NCBI RefSeq assembly: GCF_000025885.1
Contig: NC_014011.1
Coordinates: 1,178,001-1,242,000 of the forward strand
Length of the DNA stretch: 64,000 nucleotides
From: Aminobacterium colombiense DSM 12261
Lineage (GTDB): Bacteria; Synergistota; Synergistia; Synergistales; Aminobacteriaceae
Reading direction: 5' to 3'
In this document: positions 17,059 to 25,563 of the stretch, piece by piece
How positions within the stretch are numbered: position 1 is the stretch's first letter
How the letters are laid out: every line of letters begins with the position of its first letter
Position numbers and translations under genes: made by a program
The notes under the pieces: model-generated
Database searches by the model: none
What the model was told of the DNA's origin: nothing
What the model saw: only the letters and a program-made list of their open reading frames with translations

Positions 17059-19692
17059 TCAATGGCGCTTTGTTTGTCGCAACTCTAAGGGGAAGTTGTT
17101 TTTTATCCAGGCTACTTCCTCTTCGAGGGTAGTCAGTTCTTCGTTTAAACAACGATCTCTCAGCTGAGATAAAATCTCTCCGATCTGAGGCCCCCCCCTG
17201 TACCCCATCTCTATCAGATCGCGACCTGTCAGGTGGCTCTTAGTTCTATAAAGGCGAGTCAAGTAAGAAAGAATCCGACGCCTCACCCGCCAGCGTTCCG
17301 TAGCAGCGCTCCAGAACAAGGCCGTTACAGGCGATATCTCACGGAGATAACCATAAATTTCAGAGTTCTTTACAAGGGTTCGACCTCCCAGATCCTGCTC
17401 TGCCGCACGAAGGCCGTCAAGGGATTGTACCATGATATCCCGTTCTCTTGGTGCCAGACTCAAACGGTCAAGAATAGCAAACTGAACTGTTTCATGAGAT
17501 TCTATGGCTAGGGCAGCGAGAAACGCCAGCCATTCATATCCTCTGAAGTCAGGAAAATCTCTTGATATACGGGCAAGAAAAGCAGAAAGACGGCGAATAG
17601 TCCGCACAGCTGTCTTTCCAATACGTAATCCGGGAAAGAGAATATCCCATACACCGAGTTCGGCCATCCGCTTTAACGCAGGGAAAGGAGCCTTTTCCTG
17701 CATGGTCAATTCAAGTTCGCTGCGAAGACGATAACCTGAAAGCCGGGCCAGAAGACCGCCTTTTAAACAACTATGCAAAAGGCGAAGAGTATTATCTTCC
17801 AAGTGAAAATTAAGACGCTGCTCAAGACGTATGCCCCGGATGACCCTTGTGGGATCTTCAACAAAACTCAGGTTATGGAGTACTTTCAGTGTTTTTTTAT
17901 TCAAGTCCCTTCGTCCGCCGAAGTAATCGATAAGAGTTCCCCAGGAATCAGGGGTTATGGAAACAGCCATAGCGTTAATGGTAAAGTCTCTACGATACAA
18001 ATCATGCTTTAGGGAATCGCTGGATACCCTGGGCTGGGCCAATGGGTACTCGTAGAACTCGCGACGGGCTGTGGCCACATCAACTTTCATGCCATCAGAA
18101 AAAATGAGGGAACCTGTCTTATAACGCTCGTGCAACGATATGTGACACCCTTCCTGATTTATGCTTTTCAAGAAATCCACTGCGTTTCCTTCTACAACCA
18201 CATCAAGGTCAAGGCTCTCTCTGCCAAGCATAATATCCCTCACAATACCTCCAACGATATAGGCTTTCATGCCGAGAGACTGAGCTTCCTTTCCCAGATA
18301 AATAAGAATTTCATACTGGCGCGGAGTAAGAGTTTCTTTTAAAAGATGTTCCAGGTTATCTGTCCACGGCATCTCTGGAGCTATCTTTCTTTCTTCAGGG
18401 GGGAGGGATTCTGGATAGAGAGCCCGGATGAGATCTGTACGGGTCACTATCCCGACCAAAACATGGCCGTCAAGCACAGGAAGACGGCCTATATTGTGAA
18501 AAACAAGAATCCGATGGGCCTCTGCTATGGAAGCTTCTTTTGATACTGAAATAACGCCCTCCGTCATAAATTCCCTCACGAGAGCCAGGCCAAAACCGTG
18601 AAGCTGGGCCTTGTCAAGGTCTTTCCTGGTAATGATGCCCTTGACCTTTTCTCCATAAACAACTGGGAGGGCGGAGTGACCATACCTTATCATGGTCCTG
18701 TAGGCATCATTCACCGAAGAATCCGGCTCCACAGCCATAACTGGGCTAGTCATTATATCTTCCACTTTGATACGGGGCTGAATGGATTCCTCCAGCTTTT
18801 TTTCAAGACTTTCCAGTATAGATAGAGGGCGCACATTATGCAAAGTCACAGAGGCGGCCTGGGGATGTCCCCCTCCACCGAGATGGGCGAGAAACTTCGA
18901 TACATCCAGAATGCTCTCGTGGCTTCGCGCCACTACATAGGTTCTCTTCTCCATGCGGACAGCCGCAATGGCTATCTCTGCGGCAAAATAATCTCTAAGT
19001 CGATGAACGAAGAGAGAAAGGCCGTCCACATATACAGGGGAAGATGTGTATGAAAGAACTACCCGAGCGCCGTTTATATAACGAACCCAGGCGTTCTCGA
19101 TAAGGAGATCAAGAATTCGCCGCTCAGGGGCAGAGAAGCTCATCTCTATATGGGAAGGGATGATTGTCAGATCGGCTCCTAACTCTTTGAGTCTGGAGAT
19201 GGCATGAAAGTCCCTCTCCGTCGTGCCGCCAAAGGTTAAGCCTCCTGTGTCTTCGTAAATTCCCATGGCAAAAAGGGTCGCTTCATGGGGTGTAATTGGT
19301 ATCTGCCGTTCAAGAAGAATCTCTACAAGTAAGGTGGTAGTGGCCCCAACGGGGTCTATGACCATAAGTTCTCCATCAATATCGTCGAAAGAGGGAGGGT
19401 GGTGATCGTACACATGAACCGAAACATCTTTGCGCCCAAGCAATGTAACATAGGGACCAATCCGGGATCGAGACCGAGTATCGACGATAATCAGCTGAGT
19501 AACTTCATCCTTACGCACTTTGCGAGGAGTCACAATTGGCCAGCGCTGCGGAAATTTCCTCAAGAAATCCCGCACCGTCCGGCTCGTGGAACCAGACAGG
19601 GAAAGGACAGCGTCGGGGTATAATTTAGACGCCGCTACCATACTTGCGATGGAATCAAAATCATTTCCCATATGACTCGTTATTACTTTCAC
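17059..19692 (-). CDS. DHH phosphoesterase - CBS pair - poly(A) polymerase/tRNA nucleotidyltransferase fusion
   Basis: This 877-residue protein joins three modules. Residues about 1-300 are a DHH/DHHA1 phosphoesterase: MGNDFDSIAS, VYDHHPP and LGGGGHPQAASV. Residues about 305-430 hold two CBS domains (VEDIMTSPVMAVEPDSS, REFMTEGVISV), which usually bind adenyl nucleotides. From about 455 comes a class II nucleotidyltransferase head, GGIVRDIMLGRESLDLDVVV, with RRDFTINAMAVS. Related fusions in deep-branching bacteria act as A-adding tRNA 3'-end enzymes. The start is GTG at 19692, overlapping the coaE stop as GTGA. The adenylate-sensing CBS part suggests control of tRNA end repair by energy state (inference). 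Confidence 0.93.
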   Translation of the reverse strand: MKVITSHMGNDFDSIASMVAASKLYPDAVLSLSGSTSRTVRDFLRKFPQRWPIVTPRKVRKDEVTQLIIVDTRSRSRIGPYVTLLGRKDVSVHVYDHHPPSFDDIDGELMVIDPVGATTTLLVEILLERQIPITPHEATLFAMGIYEDTGGLTFGGTTERDFHAISRLKELGADLTIIPSHIEMSFSAPERRILDLLIENAWVRYINGARVVLSYTSSPVYVDGLSLFVHRLRDYFAAEIAIAAVRMEKRTYVVARSHESILDVSKFLAHLGGGGHPQAASVTLHNVRPLSILESLEKKLEESIQPRIKVEDIMTSPVMAVEPDSSVNDAYRTMIRYGHSALPVVYGEKVKGIITRKDLDKAQLHGFGLALVREFMTEGVISVSKEASIAEAHRILVFHNIGRLPVLDGHVLVGIVTRTDLIRALYPESLPPEERKIAPEMPWTDNLEHLLKETLTPRQYEILIYLGKEAQSLGMKAYIVGGIVRDIMLGRESLDLDVVVEGNAVDFLKSINQEGCHISLHERYKTGSLIFSDGMKVDVATARREFYEYPLAQPRVSSDSLKHDLYRRDFTINAMAVSITPDSWGTLIDYFGGRRDLNKKTLKVLHNLSFVEDPTRVIRGIRLEQRLNFHLEDNTLRLLHSCLKGGLLARLSGYRLRSELELTMQEKAPFPALKRMAELGVWDILFPGLRIGKTAVRTIRRLSAFLARISRDFPDFRGYEWLAFLAALAIESHETVQFAILDRLSLAPRERDIMVQSLDGLRAAEQDLGGRTLVKNSEIYGYLREISPVTALFWSAATERWRVRRRILSYLTRLYRTKSHLTGRDLIEMGYRGGPQIGEILSQLRDRCLNEELTTLEEEVAWIKNNFPLELRQTKRH

Positions 19693-20570
19693 CCAATGAT
19701 CTCCTCCACTAGCTCGTTCCGAAGAGAGCGAGAAAGGCGGCGAATCGAAATAAGCTCAGTTTCTTCAAGTCCCTCTTCTGTCAATGTCCTTTCAACAAAG
19801 GCCCAATAAAACTCACATGAATAGGCCCTCATCATATATCTTTTGTTCATAGAAAGGGAACCGCCTCGAACCAGAGCGTTTGTCAAGGGCACTATTTCAA
19901 TTCTTGTGACCTGACCAGAGGCTCCTAATCGTATGGCGGCCTTCCGTATAACAAGTTCATCGGAAGAATAGCCTCTTATTTCGCAAAGAGCGGCCATTTT
20001 CTTAAATAAGGCCGCATATCGGCTCAGACTCTGTTCAAGAGTGTCAATTGAGCTATCATTGCGTATAACCAGATCGGCTTCAGCGCGCTTTTCTTCAGCG
20101 TTACGGAGAAAACGTTCGCGACGTTCTATTTCTTCTTTGTTCCATCCCCGCACTTCGTTTCTTGCTAGGCGAAGATCAAGGGGGGCTGTTACGTAAACAG
20201 AGAGATCGACCCACCAGGGAATCCTGTTTTCAAAAAGAAGGGGAATCTCCGCTATAACCCATCCTTGTAGAGAGGCAACTTTCCGTTCCATTTCGATACG
20301 GACAAATGGATGGATCATGTCACAAACCCATTCATACTCCGTCATATCGGAGAAAACAATGGAGGCCACCACCGACGGATTTATATGGCCATTTCCAAGA
20401 AGGACCTGGGTTCCCCAACGCTCACTTGCCCTACGAAGCACTGTGGTGTCTTTCCACGCCTCATGGGCTAATGCATCGGCATCGATAATAGTAGCGCCAA
20501 GGCTTTTCCAGATTTGGCTTACAGTTGACTTACCAGCCCCAACGTCTCCTGTCACTCCCAAAACCAGCAT
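19689..20570 (-). CDS. coaE: Dephospho-CoA kinase with C-terminal extension
   Basis: CoaE phosphorylates dephospho-CoA, the last step of CoA synthesis. The kinase part has the P-loop GVTGDVGAGKST, DADALAHEAW and AEIPLLFENR. The ATG at 20570 is chosen because GAGGAGGAG precedes it; the frame is open further up inside pcrA. It overlaps pcrA by 41 bases. The kinase should end near residue 200, yet the protein has 293. The last 80-90 residues (from about ELVIRKAAIRLGASG) are not part of the kinase. Their pattern, a strand near VTRIEIVPL, then RYMMRAYS, then FVERTL, loosely recalls a CutA-like ferredoxin fold. This is a weak guess. Confidence 0.9.
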   Translation of the reverse strand: MLVLGVTGDVGAGKSTVSQIWKSLGATIIDADALAHEAWKDTTVLRRASERWGTQVLLGNGHINPSVVASIVFSDMTEYEWVCDMIHPFVRIEMERKVASLQGWVIAEIPLLFENRIPWWVDLSVYVTAPLDLRLARNEVRGWNKEEIERRERFLRNAEEKRAEADLVIRNDSSIDTLEQSLSRYAALFKKMAALCEIRGYSSDELVIRKAAIRLGASGQVTRIEIVPLTNALVRGGSLSMNKRYMMRAYSCEFYWAFVERTLTEEGLEETELISIRRLSRSLRNELVEEIIG

Positions 20571-22512
20571 TGGTCCTCTCCTCCTCGCCTCGATCATCAA
20601 CATTTTTATTTCCGTCTGGAATCTCCCATAAGAACCGGGAAAGCCCATTACGGAACACTGTGCCAAAAAGGCGTCGACTCCGGGCGCCAGACATATAAAG
20701 TTTCTCTTCAGCCCGAGTCATACCAACATAGCACAGACGCCGTTCTTCTTCGAGACTTTCCTGAACCTCAAGACATTTAAAATGAGGGAAGATCGCTTCT
20801 TCGAGCCCCACAAGAAATACTACTGGGAACTCGAGTCCTTTGGCTGCGTGGAGGGTAAGGAAGTTCACAGCTTCAAGATCATCCATATCTGTAGTTTCAA
20901 GGTCTGTAAAAAGGGCTACTTCAGCCAGAACCTCCGCGAGATCACCACCACTAGTGACCAAAGAGCCTAACTCACGTATATTTTCTACCCGCTCTTCCCA
21001 TCCTTCGGGGTCGTCTTTTTTCAACTGATCCTCATATTCTATACTATCAAGAATATAAAGAAGAACATCATGAAAACTACCTGATCTTTTTATAATATTA
21101 AACATATGACGGCCTAATTCCATCGCACCAATCTTGGCTTTTCCCGTCAACCCCAGATCTTTTCCATCGGCCACAGCTCTCCATAGCTGTTCAGCTTCCA
21201 TTTCAGGAATGGCCCCAAGGCCCTCCATAAGCTTTTCCTGGCTTTTCTTACCAATCCCACGGGTCGGAACGTTTGCTATTCTTCCTAATGAGGCGCCATC
21301 GAGAGGATTCACAGCCAAACGCATAAATGAAAGCACATCTTTAATCTCTTTACGATCATAGAAAGCGGTGCCTCGCACAACTCGATATGGAACCCCTTTT
21401 TCTATGCATTTTTGTTCGTATATGCGGCTCATGGCATTTATCCGATACAATACCGCCATGTCCCCATACCTGTACCCGCAGAAATTATGAAGTCTATGCA
21501 TCTCAGATAAAATAAAATCTGCCTCCTGGTATTCGTTAGGGGCGAGGAGGACATAAATTTTTTCTCCCATATCCCTTGCTGTCCAGAGGTTCTTTTTCCT
21601 TCTGCGTTCGTTGCTGATAATAACTGCATTGGCCGCTTTTAATATATTTCCTGTAGACCGATAGTTCTGATCAAGAACTACCACCTTGGCCGCCGGGAAA
21701 TCTTTCTCAAAATTAAGAATCATGGTCATATCGGCTCCCCGCCAACCATAAATAGACTGATCAGGGTCGCCTACTACCATAATATTTCCTTTTGTCCCAA
21801 TAAGTCTGCGAAGCAAGAAATACTGGGGTTTGTTAACGTCCTGATATTCATCAACAAGAATCCAGTCCAGACGGGATTGCTCTTGCTCACGAAGTTTTTC
21901 GTCAACCATAAGAAGGTGAAGAGGCAAAATAAGAAGGTCGTCAAAATCTACAGCATTCTGCCTGCGAAGTTCGTCATGATATTTTCTATAGACCTCATGT
22001 TCTATTCCTTCAAGACCTACAGGCTCAAGGGTTTTATGGTTTCCTTCTGTTTTAGCCTTTGAAATATGGTCAAGGACGTTGGTCGGATCTATCTGTTTTG
22101 GATCAAGCTTTAGATCCTCCATAATTTTCTTTACAAGAGAACGGCTATCGTTCCGGTCAAAGATGGCAAAGCCTTTTCTGAGACCGAGAAATTCCAGCTG
22201 GTCGCTATTGCGAAAAAGAAAGTGGAGACCAAAAGAATGGAAGGTGCTTACCTGCATTGCCGAAGCCTTGGCTCCGACCAAGGCCTGCACTCTCTCCCCC
22301 ATTTCCCTGGCTGCTTTGTTTGTAAAGGTCACAGCTAAAATGCCCTTGGGTGAAGCGTACCCCTTCTCGATGAGATAAGCTATTTTATGGGCTAAGACAC
22401 GGGTTTTACCACTCCCCGCCCCTGCCAGTACAAGGAGTGGCCCATCACAATAACGCACTGCCTCTTGCTGCCTTGGGTTCAGTTTATCTAAAATAGAATC
22501 AGCTACACTCAT
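20530..22512 (-). CDS. pcrA: PcrA/UvrD-type 3'-5' DNA helicase
   Basis: This is an SF1A helicase for repair and replication-fork clearance. Motifs are Q (LNPRQQEAV), Walker A AGAGSGKTR, Ia TFTNKAAREM, II VDEYQDVN, III GDPDQSIYGWRGA, IV LDQNYRS, V LTLHAAKGLEFPVVF and VI YVGMTRAEEKL. The 660-residue length is shorter than PcrA (about 720), because the C-terminal Tudor tail is missing. The ATG at 22512 overlaps the hypB stop as ATGA; the AAGGAG SD supports it. The 3' end overlaps coaE. Confidence 0.95.
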   Translation of the reverse strand: MSVADSILDKLNPRQQEAVRYCDGPLLVLAGAGSGKTRVLAHKIAYLIEKGYASPKGILAVTFTNKAAREMGERVQALVGAKASAMQVSTFHSFGLHFLFRNSDQLEFLGLRKGFAIFDRNDSRSLVKKIMEDLKLDPKQIDPTNVLDHISKAKTEGNHKTLEPVGLEGIEHEVYRKYHDELRRQNAVDFDDLLILPLHLLMVDEKLREQEQSRLDWILVDEYQDVNKPQYFLLRRLIGTKGNIMVVGDPDQSIYGWRGADMTMILNFEKDFPAAKVVVLDQNYRSTGNILKAANAVIISNERRRKKNLWTARDMGEKIYVLLAPNEYQEADFILSEMHRLHNFCGYRYGDMAVLYRINAMSRIYEQKCIEKGVPYRVVRGTAFYDRKEIKDVLSFMRLAVNPLDGASLGRIANVPTRGIGKKSQEKLMEGLGAIPEMEAEQLWRAVADGKDLGLTGKAKIGAMELGRHMFNIIKRSGSFHDVLLYILDSIEYEDQLKKDDPEGWEERVENIRELGSLVTSGGDLAEVLAEVALFTDLETTDMDDLEAVNFLTLHAAKGLEFPVVFLVGLEEAIFPHFKCLEVQESLEEERRLCYVGMTRAEEKLYMSGARSRRLFGTVFRNGLSRFLWEIPDGNKNVDDRGEEERTNAGFGSDRRRWGW

Positions 22513-23168
22513 ACAGAACGTTTCTCCTTCAACCATGTTTCAACTAGTGACACCCATCGGTCAATCCCTTTTCCGTTCAAAGCTTCTATTTCTATACATT
22601 CCACACGCGGGTTCAGATGCTGCAAATCATTTTTGTAGAGATCCATATCGAAGGGGACGTAGGGGGCCAGATCCATTTTTGTCAGCAGCACTGCCTTTGC
22701 CTCAGAAAAAAGGTGGGGGTATTTGAGGGGTTTATCAGCACCTTCTGGAACGCTGCTCACCGCGACCTTCATATCTTCGCCGATATCAAATTCCGCGGGG
22801 CACACTAAATTCCCTACATTCTCTATAAAAATAACATCAAGATCTTCAAGAGGAAGCTCTTTAAAAGCCTTACTCACAAGATTCGCTTCGAGATGGCAGC
22901 CCCCATGGGTATTTATCTGAATAGCAGGAACTCCCAGTTTAGACAACCGCTCGGCATCTCGCGATGTGGCAATATCTCCTTCGATAACGGCAAACCTGAA
23001 GGAGGCCGCCTTTTTTGTAGCTTCGAGAAGGGTGGTCTTTCCAGCTCCGGGGGAACCAATAATATTGATCACAAGAATGCCACGGTGATGGCTTTCATCC
23101 CTCATCCGGCGGGCAAATTCTTCATCGGCGGCCATAACAGACTGCCTTATTTTATATACTTTCGCCAT
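22509..23168 (-). CDS. hypB: Hydrogenase nickel incorporation GTPase HypB
   Basis: HypB delivers nickel to the [NiFe]-hydrogenase large subunit with HypA. Motifs are the P-loop GSPGAGKTT, IEGDIATSRDAER, the metal-binding THGGCHLEA and LLTKMDLAPY. It has 219 residues and lacks the N-terminal CxxCGC and His-rich stretch found in some HypBs, so it should not store nickel. It overlaps hypA by 17 bases and pcrA by 4. No hydrogenase structural gene or hypCDEF lies in the window; a role in another nickel enzyme is possible. Confidence 0.96.
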   Translation of the reverse strand: MAKVYKIRQSVMAADEEFARRMRDESHHRGILVINIIGSPGAGKTTLLEATKKAASFRFAVIEGDIATSRDAERLSKLGVPAIQINTHGGCHLEANLVSKAFKELPLEDLDVIFIENVGNLVCPAEFDIGEDMKVAVSSVPEGADKPLKYPHLFSEAKAVLLTKMDLAPYVPFDMDLYKNDLQHLNPRVECIEIEALNGKGIDRWVSLVETWLKEKRSV

Positions 23169-23514
23169 GGTCCTCTTCCACCTCCACAGACTCTATATCC
23201 AGTTCCATACCAGATAGAACATTTACTTCGTAACTTCCACAGAAAGGGCAAATAAAATCCATTTGATCCTCTCCCCATTCTTTAAGGCAACCCTTGCATT
23301 GAAAGCCCATGGGTATTTGCTTAATTTCCATACGAGAACCTTCAAGGGGAGTCCCTTCTGTTGCCACCTCATAGGCAAACATCATAACATCAGGAATGAC
23401 CTGACGCATGGCTCCGACATGAAGGGTTACTTTCTCTATCCGTTTCCAGCCGTGCTGGCCTTTCAACTCAAGAAGAGATTCAATCACAGACTCCACAAGA
23501 GACATTTCATGCAT
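23152..23514 (-). CDS. hypA: Hydrogenase maturation nickel metallochaperone HypA
   Basis: The protein starts MHEMSLVESV; the N-terminal Met-His-Glu forms the nickel site. The zinc domain has two CxxC pairs, FQCKGC and FICPFC. The ATG at 23514 is chosen for the MHE start and a GGGGGAG SD upstream; an open frame eight codons further up is ignored. The 120-residue length is normal. It is the first gene of the run hypA-hypB-pcrA-coaE and on to surE. Confidence 0.95.
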   Translation of the reverse strand: MHEMSLVESVIESLLELKGQHGWKRIEKVTLHVGAMRQVIPDVMMFAYEVATEGTPLEGSRMEIKQIPMGFQCKGCLKEWGEDQMDFICPFCGSYEVNVLSGMELDIESVEVEEDHGESI

Positions 23515-23549
23515 TGGTACTCCCCCTAACAACAACACCTACAGAAAAA

Positions 23550-23571
23550 AAGGCCCCCAAAGGGGGGCCTT
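23550..23571 (-). terminator. Intrinsic terminator after hpf
   Basis: A GC-rich stem AAGGCCCCC / GGGGGCCTT with a loop of about four bases. On the minus strand it is followed by TTTTTT. It separates hpf from hypA. Confidence 0.9.
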
Positions 23572-23600
23572 CTGTACCTTCACAGAAAACCTTTCAGTTG

Positions 23601-24140
23601 TTACTCTAAAGGCTCGATCAGTCCAAAACCACCGTTTTTCCTTTTATACACCACATTAACTAAACCAGTCTCTACGTTTTTGAAAAGAAAGAACTCATGG
23701 CCCAGAAGCTCCATCTGCATTGTCGCCTCTTTGGCCGTCATAGGACGAAGAGGAAACCGTTTGGTCTTCACTATCTCTTCTTCCGCTGGGAGCAACGGCT
23801 CAGTTTCCACAAAGCCCTCGAGATTAAAGGATATATCACGGGTCCGCAACAGGGCCCTGTCTTTGAGATAATCGTTATGCCGTTTGATCTGACGCTCAAT
23901 ATTCTTCAAAGCCTTGTCAAAGGCTTTTCGCATATCAGGAGCACTCTCCTCGCTTCGCATAATCACACCATTCGCGTTGGAGGTAATTTCAACGTTGTGC
24001 ATCCCGCGACCGAAACTCACAAGCACTTGGTTATCAAGGATCCGGTTAAAAAACTTGCCTAATTTCGAAACCTTCTCCCTCATGTAACTTCTGAGCTCGT
24101 CGTCAATTACAGCATTTCGTGCTACAAAGCGTACGTCCAT
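23601..24140 (-). CDS. hpf: Ribosome hibernation promoting factor, long form
   Basis: Long HPF makes 100S ribosome dimers in stationary phase. The N-terminal S30AE domain (about 1-100) starts MDVRFVARNAVIDDELRSYM. The C-terminal dimerisation domain, about 120-179, includes VKTKRFPLRPMTAKEA and LLGHEFFLFKNVETG. The ATG at 24140 is preferred (GGAGG 7 bases upstream) over an ATG two codons earlier that touches the SD. It is monocistronic with its own terminator. Confidence 0.95.
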   Translation of the reverse strand: MDVRFVARNAVIDDELRSYMREKVSKLGKFFNRILDNQVLVSFGRGMHNVEITSNANGVIMRSEESAPDMRKAFDKALKNIERQIKRHNDYLKDRALLRTRDISFNLEGFVETEPLLPAEEEIVKTKRFPLRPMTAKEATMQMELLGHEFFLFKNVETGLVNVVYKRKNGGFGLIEPLE

Positions 24141-24216
24141 ATACATCCCTCCAATCTTGCTCTATTCCTGTTTATTCTAACATTGCCCCATGATATGAGC
24201 AATAAACAAGCACTGG

Positions 24217-24245
24217 CTGACTTAAGAAGCAGAGACCAGTATAAT
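24217..24245 (+). promoter_or_regulatory. Promoter of the class I aminotransferase gene
   Basis: CTGACT (24217-24222), 17-base spacer, perfect TATAAT (24240-24245). The leader before the ATG at 24290 is about 38 bases. Confidence 0.65.
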
Positions 24246-24289
24246 ATCCTATACAGTGACTTACTATAAAAATCAGGAGTTGATATTCT

Positions 24290-25480
24290 ATGCATATTTC
24301 CCAACGGGCAAAGAGAATGGAACCCTCCGCGACCCTTGTTGTCACAGCAAAGGCTAAAGCACTCAAACGGGAGGGAAAACCTATAATTTCCTTTGGTGCC
24401 GGTGAACCGGATTTTCCTTCTCCTTCTTCGGCTCTGCGATATGCAGAAGAGGCAATGGAAAGAGAGCAAACCCACTACACCCCCGCAGCAGGCATTCCTG
24501 AACTTAAGGAAGCTGTATGTTCATACTACAAGAATCACTTTGGACTTACATACGAAAGCAATCAGGTTCTTGTAGGGGCAGGCGCCAAGCCTCTTCTCTA
24601 TGAAGCCCTAGGCTGCATTGTAGATCCAGGCGATGAAGTTCTAGTTTTTACTCCGGCATGGGTGAGCTATGTGGAACAGATTCGCCTTTTTGAAGGAAAA
24701 GAAGTGCTCATAGACACATCAAGCACCGGGTATGTTCCCAACCTCGACGTAGTACGCCAAGCCATCACTCCGCGAACACGATGCATGATGCTCAATACGC
24801 CAAACAACCCTACCGGCGCTGTCTACGACGAGAAAACCCTTAAAGGACTCGCGGAACTTGCCGTGGAAAAAAACATTGTCATCATCTATGACGAAATATA
24901 TGAACGCCTTGTCTATGGCCATGCCAGACACCACCAGATCCTCAATCTTTGCCCAGAAGCCAAAGATTTGACCATCATCGTAAACGGCGTAAGCAAGGCC
25001 TTCGCCATGACTGGCTGGCGCATAGGCTATGCTCTCGGCCCCACAGAGATAATAGCCACTATGGGTTCTTTTCAGGGGCACCTTACATCCAATGCCTGTT
25101 CTGTGGCCCAATGGGCGGCGGTGGGAGCCCTTCGAGAGGCAAACAATGATGTAATCGCCATGCACAGTCAATTCAGCAAACGGAAAGACCTTGCTGTCAG
25201 TCTTCTTAAAGATATGCCGCTCATCACCTTTCAGGAACCTCAGGGCGCCTTCTATGTATGGATCAATATAGAGAAGACCTTTGGCAAAAAACACGGGAAT
25301 ACACTTATCACAGATGATAGCTCTTTCTGCTCAGCCCTTCTCGACAGCAAGTATGTAGCGGGCGTACCAGGAACAGCCTTTATGGTGCCTGGATATATGC
25401 GCATCTCCTATTCGAACTCAACAGAAGAAATTACGGAGGGAATGGGGCGCCTCAAAGAATTTCTTGAGGAAATTAAATAA
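24290..25480 (+). CDS. Class I PLP aminotransferase (aspartate aminotransferase family)
   Basis: It transfers amino groups between an L-amino acid and a 2-oxoacid. The fold type I signatures are FGAGEPDFPSPSS near the N-terminus, NTPNNPTGAVY, IYDEIYERLVY, and the PLP-lysine motif VSKAFAMTGWRIGYA. The substrate-carboxylate Arg lies in GYMRISYSNS. At 396 residues it resembles the Bacillus/Thermus AspB group; glutamate is the likely partner, the second substrate is not decided by the sequence. An AGGAG SD precedes the ATG. It is monocistronic, between its own promoter and a bidirectional terminator. Confidence 0.93.
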   Translation: MHISQRAKRMEPSATLVVTAKAKALKREGKPIISFGAGEPDFPSPSSALRYAEEAMEREQTHYTPAAGIPELKEAVCSYYKNHFGLTYESNQVLVGAGAKPLLYEALGCIVDPGDEVLVFTPAWVSYVEQIRLFEGKEVLIDTSSTGYVPNLDVVRQAITPRTRCMMLNTPNNPTGAVYDEKTLKGLAELAVEKNIVIIYDEIYERLVYGHARHHQILNLCPEAKDLTIIVNGVSKAFAMTGWRIGYALGPTEIIATMGSFQGHLTSNACSVAQWAAVGALREANNDVIAMHSQFSKRKDLAVSLLKDMPLITFQEPQGAFYVWINIEKTFGKKHGNTLITDDSSFCSALLDSKYVAGVPGTAFMVPGYMRISYSNSTEEITEGMGRLKEFLEEIK

Positions 25481-25519
25481 ACTGAAACCATAGGTTCGCA
25501 AATAGCGTGAAAAAAGATG

Positions 25520-25555
25520 GGGCAGGAGCTTTCTCAAAAAAGAGAGTCCCTGCCC
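25520..25555. terminator. Bidirectional terminator between convergent genes
   Basis: GGGCAGG (25520-25526) pairs with CCTGCCC (25549-25555), and the stem extends inward through CTTTCTC / GAGAG around an A-rich loop. A-rich and T-rich flanks lie on both sides. Confidence 0.8.
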
Positions 25556-25563
25556 TTTAATTA

